From assembly GCF_019947135.1 (NCBI RefSeq), contig NZ_JAGSHT010000010.1, forward strand, positions 124,001 to 188,000: a stretch of 64,000 nt of DNA, read 5' to 3'. A program made the position numbers and the translations under genes. Numbering within the stretch: the first letter of the stretch is position 1; the number at the start of each line of letters is the position of its first letter. The stretch comes from Occultella gossypii (GTDB taxonomy: Bacteria; Actinomycetota; Actinomycetes; Actinomycetales; Beutenbergiaceae). The notes under the pieces are model-generated. The model had not been told where the DNA came from, did no database searches, and saw only the letters and a program-made list of their open reading frames with translations. Shown in pieces: positions 46,648 through 55,662 of this stretch.

Positions 46648-48201
46648 TCAGGGACCGAGCCGCACCGCCACACTCTGGTCCTCGTCGGCGTCCGGCGTGA
46701 GCGGCAGCATGCTGAGGAGTTGGCCGTCTGCGGCCTCCGCGCTCAGGGCCACGCTGGCGAGGACGGCCGTACCGCTCACCTCGACGGCGACCATGTTCGA
46801 CAGGTCGAGGCGGTCTGTGACGCTCACGGTGGTCCCTGCCGCGAGGTCGATCTCCACGGGTTCGCCGACCTGCCCTGCGGCGTCCACCGGCCGCAGCGTG
46901 ACCGTCTGGTCCTCCTCGAGTGGGTTCGTGATGGCCACTCCGGCGTCATCCACGACCGATCCGAGGCCGGGGATGGCGAGTAGCCCGTGGTCGACCGCGG
47001 CGCGCCCTGGCATCCAGGCCCGGTCCAGGACCGGCTCATCCGGGTCCAGCTCACCGGCCTCGCCGAGCCGGGTCAGCATGACCGCACCGGTGACCGGTTG
47101 GTCGGCGCTCACCCGCACGGTCCACGAGCCGGCCGGGACGCCCGCCAACGAGACGTCGGTGACCGCCCCGGGCTCGAGGATCATCCCCTCGGTGCCGGCG
47201 AGGATCTCCTCGCCGTCCGCGCCGAGCAGGGACACGGTCGCCGTGGTGGGCTCGGTGTTCGGGTTCGCCAGGCGGACCACGGACGGTGCTGGGGCGGAGG
47301 CGTCCGTCTCCGACAGCGGCACTGGACCGATCGTCAGGTCCAGGGCGGGGTCGGCGGTGGCTGTGACCAGGTCGGTGCCGGCCGGCACCACCCCGTTGAG
47401 TGCGCTGTCCTGGATCTCGGCGGTCAGCCGACCGCCGTCAGCGCTGACCCGAACCGCGATCCGTGGTTCGAGGGAGAGCGACTCGAGCAGGATCGACTCG
47501 GTGGCACCTGGGCCTACCAGGACAGGGTTGCCGGCGCTGACCTGGCCGGCCGCGCCCCAGATGTCCACGCTCGCCGTGACCGCGGTATCCCCCGGGTTCG
47601 TCAGCGTCAACCGGGCACTCGAACCTAGCTCGGTCGCCCCGCCCACCAACCAGATGTTGGAGGACGGTGCCTGGCATTCGGCCGCAGCGAGACCGCGCAG
47701 GTCGCCGCCGTCCAACCGCGCCGCTGAGGCGCCTGCCGCGAACGCGGTGGCCTCGCCGTCCGGTTCGGCCCGCAGGAACGAAGGCCCGGTCGGGTCGCTC
47801 TGACTCAGGTAGCGGATGTCCCCGGTACCCGGTACCTCGGCCGGGTCGCCGCCGACGGGAGACCATGTCGCGGCCGGGGCTTCGCCGTCATCGCGGCCGA
47901 GGACCACGGCCTCGGCGACCGCCATGAGGTCCGCGGAACCGGAGCCGAACTCGTCGTCGTAGTCGATGTCCGATCCGTCGTCTGTCGCCAGCCGCGGCGG
48001 CCCGGCACACACCATGGACAGGGGCGCGGCGCCGACGCTGATCTCGGGGGGCGCGACGGTCGTGGCCCCCGGCGGCGGAGCCAGCGTGGCTGCCCCCACG
48101 ACCGCCCCGGTCAGACCGAGGACGAGTAGGCCGGTGGTGGCTGCGCCCACGCCGCGGGCGACCGCCCGCAGGCGAGGGTTCAGTCGGGGTGTCGAGGTCA
48201 T
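46648..48201 (-). CDS. DUF5719 family secreted/membrane-anchored protein
   Basis: 517 residues from the ATG at 48201, with GGAGGA 8 bases upstream inside the preceding gene. One N-terminal membrane segment (VGAATTGLLVLGLTGAVVGA) is followed by a long extracytoplasmic beta-rich region with repeated immunoglobulin-like blocks (for example LTLTNPGDTAVTASVDIWG, VRLANPNTEPTTATVSLLG and AITNPLEEDQTVTLRPVD). Acidic overall and lacking Cys apart from two. Always encoded after the large glycosyltransferase in this group of actinobacteria. Function unknown; a cell-surface scaffold is plausible. Confidence 0.88.
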   Translation of the reverse strand: MTSTPRLNPRLRAVARGVGAATTGLLVLGLTGAVVGAATLAPPPGATTVAPPEISVGAAPLSMVCAGPPRLATDDGSDIDYDDEFGSGSADLMAVAEAVVLGRDDGEAPAATWSPVGGDPAEVPGTGDIRYLSQSDPTGPSFLRAEPDGEATAFAAGASAARLDGGDLRGLAAAECQAPSSNIWLVGGATELGSSARLTLTNPGDTAVTASVDIWGAAGQVSAGNPVLVGPGATESILLESLSLEPRIAVRVSADGGRLTAEIQDSALNGVVPAGTDLVTATADPALDLTIGPVPLSETDASAPAPSVVRLANPNTEPTTATVSLLGADGEEILAGTEGMILEPGAVTDVSLAGVPAGSWTVRVSADQPVTGAVMLTRLGEAGELDPDEPVLDRAWMPGRAAVDHGLLAIPGLGSVVDDAGVAITNPLEEDQTVTLRPVDAAGQVGEPVEIDLAAGTTVSVTDRLDLSNMVAVEVSGTAVLASVALSAEAADGQLLSMLPLTPDADEDQSVAVRLGP

Positions 48202-48202
48202 C

Positions 48203-51200
48203 TCAGGTGTCCTCCAGCCGGCGCCGCCGGGTCGGCAGGGCGAGCAGGGCCGTGAGCGCGAGCACGACGCCGGTGACCACTCGCCAGGGCATGTGCAGGG
48301 CGGGTTCGTAGCGGACCTCGATGGTGCCCAGGGCACCGTCCGGGATGCTGAACGCCTGCCGCCAGCCCGCGTCGACGGAGCGCAGCGGCTGCCCACCGAG
48401 CCAGGCCCGCCAGGCGGGATCGGCCCGCTCGGCGAGGACCAGCGTGCGCCCGGTCCCGTCCGCCGTGATCCGGCCTGCCGCGGTCACGCCGGTGGAGGGC
48501 ACCGTGGCCAGCACGGCACCGTTCGCGTCGGTCACCTGAGCGCGGGCGATCGAGGTGTCCGTGGAACCCTCGCCGAGATTGACGCGCCAGATCACGCCGC
48601 TGTCGTTCTCGGTGACACGGTCCAGCCCGCGCACCGAGTCGAGCAGCGCGACCAGGCGGCTCCGCTCGGTCGGATCGGCGAGAACGCCGCTCGCGTTGGC
48701 ATCCACGCTGGGAACGACCACGACGGCGACGGCGTGGCTCGCCAGTGCCACGGCCGCGTCGGTCGCGGTGCCGGTGCCGAGGGCGGCCACCAACTCGCCC
48801 AGGTCGGCATCCGCGGCGTCGAGGGCCTCCGGGTCGGCAGGATCGTCGGCGGACTCGACCCGCACCAGGCCCCCGAGTGCGACAGCGGTGGCGGTCTCGG
48901 TCAGTTGTGGCCCGTCGCCACGCCAGAGCTGGGCGTCCAATCCGTCCATCGTGGGTGTCAGGGCGAGCACCCGGGCACCCTGGGGCGGTCGCTGCACCTC
49001 CAGCCCGAGAGCTGGCACGGGTTCGGCGGTGCGCGCGGCGATCTGCACGAGTCCGGCGGGTTCGGCGCCGCTGCGCTCGGCCAGCACCCGAGTGGTCCAC
49101 AGGGTCGCCGAGCACACCAACCCGGCCACCACAACCACCGTCGCCACCACTGCGGCGGGTTGGCGCCAGCCAAAACTCACCTGGCCCAGGCTGCCCTTGA
49201 GACCGTCGGCGGCGGCGAGCGTGGCGACGAGCAACCCGAGCAGCACGAGCGAGGTGCCCGGCCCGGCCCAGCCCTGCACCACGACGTCGGTGTCGGTACC
49301 GAGAGCTCGCCCGATCGCGACCGGCACCCGGACAGAGACGGCCGCTGTGAGCACACCCAGCGCCACCAGAAGCCACGCGATCCGGATGGCGCGGGCCCGG
49401 CCGGCCCCACGGAACAGGGCGAGGACCGCGGCCGCGAGCACGGTGCCGGACGCGATCAGCGGCAGCACGGTGGCGGCGGTCCCGTCCAGGAACGGCACAC
49501 TGGTCGGGGCCGCGGGCCAGGCGAGCAGCGTGAGCCACGCGGGGCCGGGATCGGAGGCGAACGGCACCCCGGGGTCGGCGAAGATCAGCCGCCACCCGCC
49601 GGCGGCGGCCGTGGCCACCGCGTGGGACAGCAGCGGGCCGAGCACGACCAGGGCAGGCAGAGCCACGAGAACCAAACGCTTGCGGCCGACGGCGAGTCGC
49701 TTGCGGCGGCCCAGGGCGAGAGCCAGCAGGACGAGCGCGAGGATGCCCGCGGGCAGGAGGACCGGTGCGCCGGCGCACGCGATCGTGAACGCGAGACCCG
49801 CCGCCGCGGCGGCACCCAGCGATCCGATGTTGGACGTCCGGGTGATCACCGTCGCGGCTTCGGGCTCATCCTCCGGCACGTAGTCGCCCGCGGTGTTCGA
49901 CACGATGACCGGGAGGTCGTCGGAGTCCCAATCGTCGAGACGTGAAGGCGAACGGCGGTCGGGCCCATCGGTGGTCGGCTTCGCATCGCTCGTCGCGTCG
50001 GAGTCGTCCTCGTCGATCGTGGACCGGTCGGTGGGTCCATCAGCGGCCGACGTGCCGTCCACGGCAGTGACGTCCTCGGGACTGTCACCCTCGGTGGTGG
50101 CCTTCTCGTCCTCGTCACGTTCGGCACCCGGGTCCGCCGCCTCGGGATCCGCGAGTGCGGCCAGCCTGGCCCGCTTCGCCTCCCCGGACAGGACGCCATC
50201 GCGTTCGCTCGAGCGAGGCGAGACCCGCTGCGCGCCGATCATGCCCGAGATGACCACATCGCGTCGGTCCAGGCCGAGCGCCCGCATCACGCCGAGGGCA
50301 ACGAACGGCAGGGCCAGATGGGCGATCACCGCCCCGAGGCGACCGTGGCCGAGCGCGAGCAGCAAGGGCGGGCCGAGCGCCCACGCGAGCGCAGCCCAGG
50401 CCCGCAGCAGCACGGAGCGGGAGGCGGTGCCGGCGGCGAACCAGCCGCCCAGCGCGGCCAGCGGCATGGCCGCCACGAGCAGCACGGCGATGCTGAGCCG
50501 CATCGGTGTGCCGAGAGGTCCGCCGGTCACGAGCGAGAGCAGGCCGAGGACCGCGAGGAACGGGTCCGGCGGACCCGGGTGGCCGTCGCCGGTCCCGATC
50601 CACGGAGCAAGCGCGGCGTCCCAGATCTGCGCGAAGGTCCCGTCGACGGGCAACAGCGCTCCTCCGGTGAGCGCGCCGGAGAAGGCGACCGGTGCCATGG
50701 TGAGCAGGCTGAGCGCGACCACCACGACGAGCACGGAGCCTAGGGTGAGCCGACGCCGCAGTGCCACGGCGGCACGTTCGGCCATCTCCAACTCGCTCGG
50801 GGCGCGCGCCGCCCGTCGTTCGGCCACGGCCTGCAGTCGACGGTCCCGGCGCAGTCGCCAGACGTCCCACCAGGAGGCCTGCAACGGCCGCAGGCGTCGG
50901 TACGGAAGCCTCCTGGTCGCACGGCCCTGACGGCGTGCCGAGGCGATCGCGCGCGGGTGGGCGAGGACGCCGAGGGCCAGGAACTCCTCTCCAGCCAGCT
51001 CGAGTTCCTTCGTCGCGATCCTCCAGATCGCCCGCACCGGTGCCGCGACGATCGCTGCGAGGGCAACGAGCGGCACCAGGACGGCCGGGACCTGGGCGAG
51101 CCGGACGTGCAGGATCGCCCGACGTCGGGCGCGGAACGAGCGCCGCGGCTCCTGTGCGCGTGGCTCCTCGGTACGCGATCCGTCGGCATCCCGGAGTCCG

Positions 51201-51952
51201 AAGTAGCCGGAGCGCGCATGCCGCACGACCGCGCGCGGCACCACGACCACCCGGTGGCCAGCGAGGCGGGCCCGGCGGGACAGGTCCCGCCCGTCCAGGA
51301 ACGGCCCGAGAGCCGGGTCCGGGCCCCGCAGGGCACGCCACAGCGTCGCATCGATCAGCATGCCCGCCGTACCGACCGCGTAGACGTCCTCTCGACCATC
51401 ATGCTGACCCTGGTCGATCTCACCGTCCTCGATGCCGGTGAATCGCTGGCCGTCGAACGTGGCGCTGATGCCCACCGAGATCAGCCGGTCCGGTTCGTCC
51501 CAGTCGACCTGCTTGGCACCGGCGATCGCGATCGCCCTGCTCCCCTCGACGGCGCCGAGCAGCTCGGCCAGTGCAACCGGCTCGGGCGCCGAGTCATCGT
51601 GGAGCAGCCACAGCCAGCGTCTGGCTCGACCATCGACGTCGTCGTCGGCGGCCGGGTCGAACCCACTCTGCGTCAGTGCGCGGCGAACCGCCGCGCCGAA
51701 GGTCCGTGCCCCGGGTGTCGGGACGATGGTGATGTTCTCGGGCGACAGGCCGGCATCGCTCGCGACCTGCCGCAGGTCCGCCGCCCGGGGCTTGCGCCCG
51801 AGTGCCGCGATCAGGAGGTGCTCGGGCGCGACGGTCTGCGCCGCGAGCGCCGCGAGCGTGGTGGGTAGGTACGGGGAGTCCGCCGCGCCCACCACCACGG
51901 CGAGCGTGTTCCAGGTGGGAGCGGAGTGAATATCAGCGGCGTTTGCCTTCAT
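48203..51952 (-). CDS. Large membrane glycosyltransferase family 2 protein (1249 residues)
   Basis: N-terminal GT2-type domain at about 1-280 (LAVVVGAADSPYLPTTLAALAAQ, LWLLHDDSAPEPVALAEL with the acidic motif, FLDGRDLSRRARLAGHRVVVVP), then about 13-15 membrane segments. A very acidic, Ser/Thr/Asp-rich linker at about 600-690 (ADPEAADPGAERDEDEKATT and following) interrupts the membrane region. The C-terminal part ends in an extracytoplasmic beta domain (AWLGGQPLRSVDAGWRQAF) and one last helix. The gene order whiB2-GT-DUF5719 is conserved. It probably assembles an envelope glycan, but its donor and acceptor are unknown. Confidence 0.9.
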   Translation of the reverse strand: MKANAADIHSAPTWNTLAVVVGAADSPYLPTTLAALAAQTVAPEHLLIAALGRKPRAADLRQVASDAGLSPENITIVPTPGARTFGAAVRRALTQSGFDPAADDDVDGRARRWLWLLHDDSAPEPVALAELLGAVEGSRAIAIAGAKQVDWDEPDRLISVGISATFDGQRFTGIEDGEIDQGQHDGREDVYAVGTAGMLIDATLWRALRGPDPALGPFLDGRDLSRRARLAGHRVVVVPRAVVRHARSGYFGLRDADGSRTEEPRAQEPRRSFRARRRAILHVRLAQVPAVLVPLVALAAIVAAPVRAIWRIATKELELAGEEFLALGVLAHPRAIASARRQGRATRRLPYRRLRPLQASWWDVWRLRRDRRLQAVAERRAARAPSELEMAERAAVALRRRLTLGSVLVVVVALSLLTMAPVAFSGALTGGALLPVDGTFAQIWDAALAPWIGTGDGHPGPPDPFLAVLGLLSLVTGGPLGTPMRLSIAVLLVAAMPLAALGGWFAAGTASRSVLLRAWAALAWALGPPLLLALGHGRLGAVIAHLALPFVALGVMRALGLDRRDVVISGMIGAQRVSPRSSERDGVLSGEAKRARLAALADPEAADPGAERDEDEKATTEGDSPEDVTAVDGTSAADGPTDRSTIDEDDSDATSDAKPTTDGPDRRSPSRLDDWDSDDLPVIVSNTAGDYVPEDEPEAATVITRTSNIGSLGAAAAAGLAFTIACAGAPVLLPAGILALVLLALALGRRKRLAVGRKRLVLVALPALVVLGPLLSHAVATAAAGGWRLIFADPGVPFASDPGPAWLTLLAWPAAPTSVPFLDGTAATVLPLIASGTVLAAAVLALFRGAGRARAIRIAWLLVALGVLTAAVSVRVPVAIGRALGTDTDVVVQGWAGPGTSLVLLGLLVATLAAADGLKGSLGQVSFGWRQPAAVVATVVVVAGLVCSATLWTTRVLAERSGAEPAGLVQIAARTAEPVPALGLEVQRPPQGARVLALTPTMDGLDAQLWRGDGPQLTETATAVALGGLVRVESADDPADPEALDAADADLGELVAALGTGTATDAAVALASHAVAVVVVPSVDANASGVLADPTERSRLVALLDSVRGLDRVTENDSGVIWRVNLGEGSTDTSIARAQVTDANGAVLATVPSTGVTAAGRITADGTGRTLVLAERADPAWRAWLGGQPLRSVDAGWRQAFSIPDGALGTIEVRYEPALHMPWRVVTGVVLALTALLALPTRRRRLEDT

Positions 51953-51983
51953 ACTGCTTCACTCGGCAGGCGCCGAGGCCCGC

Positions 51984-52313
51984 TCAAATCGCTCGGCGCT
52001 TGAGCTTGCGGCGCTCACGCTCGGACAGGCCACCCCAGATTCCGAACCGCTCGTCATGCTCGAGTGCGTACTCCAAGCACTCCACCCGGACCTCGCATGA
52101 CACGCAGACCCGCTTGGCCTCACGGGTGGATCCACCCTTCTCAGGGAAGAACGCTTCCGGGTCGGTCTGCGCGCAGAGCGCGCGCTCCTGCCAGGACAGC
52201 GCGCCGTCATCATCGACGTAGCCGTCCACCGGGAACGCGAGTTCAACACGCGGGGCCGGGACCGGATGCGGAATTCCGTTGGTGAGAGGTCCCTCTCCCA
52301 GAATGTTCCACAC
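51984..52313 (-). CDS. whiB2: WhiB-family iron-sulfur regulator, WhiB2 type
   Basis: 109 residues from the GTG at 52313. Four Cys ligands for a [4Fe-4S] cluster at 47, 70, 73 and 79 (ALCAQTDPEAFF and RVCVSCEVRVECL), the G(I/V)WGG turn as FGIWGGLSERER and a basic tail KLKRR for DNA or sigma-factor contact. WhiB2/WhmD proteins control septation and are essential in mycobacteria. Upstream of the large glycosyltransferase gene by 31 bases, probably cotranscribed. A perfect 14-bp palindrome lies in the promoter region. Confidence 0.93.
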   Translation of the reverse strand: MWNILGEGPLTNGIPHPVPAPRVELAFPVDGYVDDDGALSWQERALCAQTDPEAFFPEKGGSTREAKRVCVSCEVRVECLEYALEHDERFGIWGGLSERERRKLKRRAI

Positions 52314-52379
52314 GGCTTACCCCAATCGTCGTACATGCCCCTTGCTCGGACACCCCGGGAACGAGGCGCTTGCATTGAA

Positions 52380-52393
52380 TTACACGCGTGTAA
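52380..52393. promoter_or_regulatory. Perfect 14-bp palindrome in the whiB2/TIGR03089 intergenic region
   Basis: TTACACGCGTGTAA is a perfect inverted repeat, 67 bases upstream of the whiB2 start and 75 bases upstream of the divergent TIGR03089 gene. It stands out as A/T-flanked against the GC-rich surroundings. Likely operator; the regulator is unknown. Confidence 0.55.
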
Positions 52394-52454
52394 CCCGCCT
52401 GAGTCAAGCCGAGAGCGGATTTTGATGGCGGTCACCGGCGTGTCGTGCACGGCC

Positions 52455-52460
52455 TACGCT
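52455..52460 (+). promoter_or_regulatory. -10 element of the TIGR03089 gene (leaderless layout)
   Basis: TACGCT ends 7 bases before the ATG at 52468; no properly spaced ribosome binding site. Confidence 0.45.
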
Positions 52461-52467
52461 CGCAGGT

Positions 52468-53277
52468 ATGGCGCACGATACCTCCCTCGACTCCGTCCTC
52501 GATCTGGTCGAGTTCTGGCAGGCCACCGATCCGACTTCGCCGCGGCTGACCTGGTACGGCCCGGACGGCGAGCGGGTGGAGCTCTCGGGCCGGGTCCTGG
52601 CGAACTGGGTCATCAAGGCGACCAATCTGCTCACCGAGGACGCGGTCGCCGGACCGGGCGTGGTCGTCGGGGTCGAACTGCCCGTGCACTGGCGTGGTCT
52701 GGTGTGGTCGCTGGCTGCCCTGCGGGCCGGGGCAGCGGTCGCGCTCGGGGACGGGAACGGCACCGACCCGGTTCCGCGGGCCGACGGCGCCGGGCCGGAG
52801 GCGGACACCGTCGTCACCGACCGCCCCGCCGGCGCGCACGGACGCGTTCGCGCAGGTGGGGCCGTCATCGCGGTCGCCCTACCGGCGCTCGCGAGATCCT
52901 TCGACGGTCCGCTCGGCTCGGGCGTGATCGACGGCGCAGCGGACCTGATGACCTACCCCGACGTGCTCACGATGCTCCCGGACGTGGACCCGGAGGCTCC
53001 GGCGGTCGAGGACGCGACGCATGCCGGCCTGCTCGCCTGGGCACGTCGTACGGCCGCCGACGCCGCCAGGCCCGGAACGGGTCGTCCGCCGTCGAAGGAT
53101 TCCACCGGTTCGACGGCGACCGCGCCTCGCGTACTGGTGGCTGCGGCCGACCCACGCCTTGCGCTCGCCACGGCGTTGGCGGTCTGGGCCGAGCGTGGCT
53201 CGGTCGTGCTCGTCGGGGAGCCGCGTTCCGAGGCCGACCTCGCCCACCTCGCACAGGTCGAGGCTGTCACGGCCTGA
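52468..53277 (+). CDS. TIGR03089 family protein
   Basis: 269 residues. Resembles a shortened adenylate-forming (acyl-CoA synthetase-like) N-terminal domain: DPTSPRLTWYGPDGERVELSGR at the start and WRGLVWSLAALRAGAAVALG, but the P-loop STG motif and the C-terminal domain of active enzymes are missing. Corresponds to Rv3268 in the mycobacterial version of this locus. No role is known. Divergent from whiB2 and convergent with manA. Confidence 0.88.
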   Translation: MAHDTSLDSVLDLVEFWQATDPTSPRLTWYGPDGERVELSGRVLANWVIKATNLLTEDAVAGPGVVVGVELPVHWRGLVWSLAALRAGAAVALGDGNGTDPVPRADGAGPEADTVVTDRPAGAHGRVRAGGAVIAVALPALARSFDGPLGSGVIDGAADLMTYPDVLTMLPDVDPEAPAVEDATHAGLLAWARRTAADAARPGTGRPPSKDSTGSTATAPRVLVAAADPRLALATALAVWAERGSVVLVGEPRSEADLAHLAQVEAVTA

Positions 53278-53283
53278 CGCGTG

Positions 53284-53318
53284 CAGGCCGGGCGTGTCGC
53301 TCAGGGCACCCCGGCCTG
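53284..53318. terminator. Bidirectional hairpin between TIGR03089 and manA
   Basis: CAGGCCGGG (53284-53292) pairs perfectly with CCCGGCCTG (53310-53318). The manA stop codon lies in the loop, so the right arm is coding sequence of manA. Confidence 0.6.
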
Positions 53319-54488
53319 AGCGACCCGACCGGTCCCGGAGAGCCGTACTGTGCCCTCGTCCGCGGCCACGAACACGCACTGACCCCGGGCCAGGCTCACG
53401 CCGTCGGGATCACCGTCGGACGTCACGGCGAGCTCGCCATCGAGTCCGAGCAGCAGTCGTGGCCCTCGGCCGGGGAATCGGCGGCCATGCTGACCGTGGA
53501 GTGCGGCTACGGAGAGTTCGAAGTCGTCGACCGGTGCGTAGTAGACGCCGGTGCATTCGTCGAACATCTCCGGGGCGATCCGGATCGGCGGAGCGGCGAC
53601 CCAGTCGACGGTCGCAAGGACTTCGGGGATGTCGACGCGCTTGGGGGTCAGGCCCGCCCGCAGCACGTTGTCGGAGTTCGCCATCAGCTCGACGGCGAAG
53701 CCGCTGAGATAGGCGTGCACACCGCCGGCCGGCACGAACATCGCCTCGCCCGGGTGCAGCGTCACGGGGTTGAGGAGCAGGGCTGCCACGGTGCCCGGGT
53801 CCCCGGGATAGGCCGAGGCGAGGTGGGTCACGATGGTGTCGGTGCGCGCCGACGGCGACCGCCCGTGCCCTAGCCGGGCCGCGCACGCGGCCGCGGTCTC
53901 CTCGACGGCTGATGCGCCGCCGTCGGCTCCGCTGACGAGCAGGTGCGTGAACGCGGCCCGCACCCCGGACGCCGTCGGGCTGGCCTGGAGATGGCCGAGC
54001 ATGTCCCGGGCGAGCGGGGTGTCCAGACCGTCGAGCAGTTCGGCGGCGCGACGCGGAGCACGGAAGCCGCTGACCGCCTCGAAGTCCGTGAGCGCGTAGA
54101 CGAGTTCGGGCTTGTGGTTCGCGTCGGAGTAGTTGCGCAGCACGGGGTCGACGCCTGACGCCTCCTCCCGCTCGTGGCCGGCCCGCGCCTGGCGCAGATC
54201 CGGATGCACCTGCAGGGAGAGCGGGCGCACCGGCGCGATGAGCTTGAGCAGGTAGGGCAGCGTCGGGCCGAACCGGGCCACGACGTCGGACCCGAGCAGT
54301 CGCTCCGGGTCAGCGGCCAGGTGGGTGAGCAGCTCACCGTCGTCGGCGAGGACCGACGGCGCAGCCGGGTGAGCACCGAACCAATGCTCGGCGACCGGCT
54401 GCTCGGTGGGCGTGGAACCCAGGAACCGCGGGATCACCGTGGTCGAACCCCAGGCGGAGTTGACGGGCGAGCCGACCAGGACCCTCAC
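53301..54488 (-). CDS. manA: Mannose-6-phosphate isomerase, class I
   Basis: 395 residues from the GTG at 54488, overlapping the epimerase stop (GTGA). Interconverts fructose-6-P and mannose-6-P, feeding ManB. The type I cupin enzyme shows NSAWGSTTVIPRFLG near the start, the zinc ligands in LSLQVHPDLRQA (Gln93, His95) and HKPELVYAL (Glu128), and PAGGVHAYLSGFAVELMANSDN with the fourth ligand and catalytic Arg region. Coupled to an SDR epimerase gene, which suggests supply of mannose-derived precursors. Confidence 0.94.
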   Translation of the reverse strand: MRVLVGSPVNSAWGSTTVIPRFLGSTPTEQPVAEHWFGAHPAAPSVLADDGELLTHLAADPERLLGSDVVARFGPTLPYLLKLIAPVRPLSLQVHPDLRQARAGHEREEASGVDPVLRNYSDANHKPELVYALTDFEAVSGFRAPRRAAELLDGLDTPLARDMLGHLQASPTASGVRAAFTHLLVSGADGGASAVEETAAACAARLGHGRSPSARTDTIVTHLASAYPGDPGTVAALLLNPVTLHPGEAMFVPAGGVHAYLSGFAVELMANSDNVLRAGLTPKRVDIPEVLATVDWVAAPPIRIAPEMFDECTGVYYAPVDDFELSVAALHGQHGRRFPGRGPRLLLGLDGELAVTSDGDPDGVSLARGQCVFVAADEGTVRLSGTGRVAQAGVP

Positions 54489-55549
54489 GAAGTTCCGTCC
54501 GTCCGGCGCGCGACCTCCGCCGGGGGCAGGTGCACCACCGGTGTCGCCTCCCGGCCGACATCGAGGTACCACCGGACCATCGCCTCCAGCCCTTCCGGCA
54601 GGGTCACGGACGGCTCGAAGCCCGTCGCCGCCACCCGGTCGGCGAGGAACGACGTCTCGGCGTTGGCGAGCTTGTGGATGCGCGCCGATGTGATCGGCAG
54701 ATTGCGGCCGGTGGCGGCGGCGATCAGGTCGAACGGCTTGGCCGCCCAGAGAGCGGGGGCCAGCGGGATCCGCAGGCCGGGCTCGCGGCGCCCGAGAGCG
54801 GCGTAGACGGCGGAGACGACCTCGCGTGAGGTGAGGTCCGGCTTGTCGACATAGTTGTAGACCTCGTCCTGACCAGCCGCCACCTGCGGGGGCGCCGCCC
54901 ACAGATGACCGATGGCGTCGACGACGTTCGTGACGTAGCACATGCTCTTGCGGTTGGCCCCGTCGCCCGCCGACAGGAACCGCCGCCGGTCGATCTGATG
55001 GATCAACCGGTAGACGTTCGCGAAGTTGCGTGGACCGAACACCACCGCGGGTCGGATGATCAGCGCGCGACGTCCTGGGGCGGAGCGTTCCCACTCCCGG
55101 TAGACCGCCTCGGCCGCGAGCTTGGAGCGACCGTAGTCGTTGACCGGGGCCGGGGTGGCGCTCTCCGACGGCGGAGCGTCCTGTTCGCCGTAGACGGCCA
55201 CGGAGGAGTAGAAGCACAGGTTCGTGATGCCGTGGTGGTCCATCGCGGCGCACACGGCACGCGCACCGCCGACGTTCACGGACTCGAACGTCGCGGTGCT
55301 GATCCCGAAGTCGTGGTGGGCGGCGGCGAGGTTGAGCACGGCGGTACAGCCCGCCATCGCTTCAATGAGGGCGTCCACGTCGCGCACGTCACCGATGGTG
55401 GTCGGGGCGCCGTCGTGCGGGCCCTCGAACAGGTCGAACCGGACGAACTCGACGCCGAGTCCGGCGAACATGGGCGCCAGGTGCGAGCCCACGAAGCCGG
55501 AGGCCCCCAGCACGAGAACGCGGTCGGCGGAGGTGAGGACGTTGTCCAC
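54485..55549 (-). CDS. NAD-dependent epimerase/dehydratase (extended SDR)
   Basis: 354 residues from the ATG at 55549. Rossmann motif GASGFVGSHL, active-site YSSVAVYGE with Ser and the YGRSKLAAEAVYREW Tyr-Lys pair, VFGPRNFANVYRLI and a 3-beta-HSD-like C-terminal half. Acts on a nucleotide sugar or related substrate, but the substrate is not readable from sequence; it lacks features specific to GalE, RmlB or RmlD. First gene of the pair with manA. Confidence 0.85.
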   Translation of the reverse strand: MDNVLTSADRVLVLGASGFVGSHLAPMFAGLGVEFVRFDLFEGPHDGAPTTIGDVRDVDALIEAMAGCTAVLNLAAAHHDFGISTATFESVNVGGARAVCAAMDHHGITNLCFYSSVAVYGEQDAPPSESATPAPVNDYGRSKLAAEAVYREWERSAPGRRALIIRPAVVFGPRNFANVYRLIHQIDRRRFLSAGDGANRKSMCYVTNVVDAIGHLWAAPPQVAAGQDEVYNYVDKPDLTSREVVSAVYAALGRREPGLRIPLAPALWAAKPFDLIAAATGRNLPITSARIHKLANAETSFLADRVAATGFEPSVTLPEGLEAMVRWYLDVGREATPVVHLPPAEVARRTDGTS

Positions 55550-55662
55550 GCGGTCGGGATCCTTCCGGTTGGTCGATCGGCCCCACCATTATCGCCGCTC
55601 CTACGTTGGATCGGCCCAAACTGACCGACCGTGCCATGTCTGCGGGTCCAGCGACTATCGTG

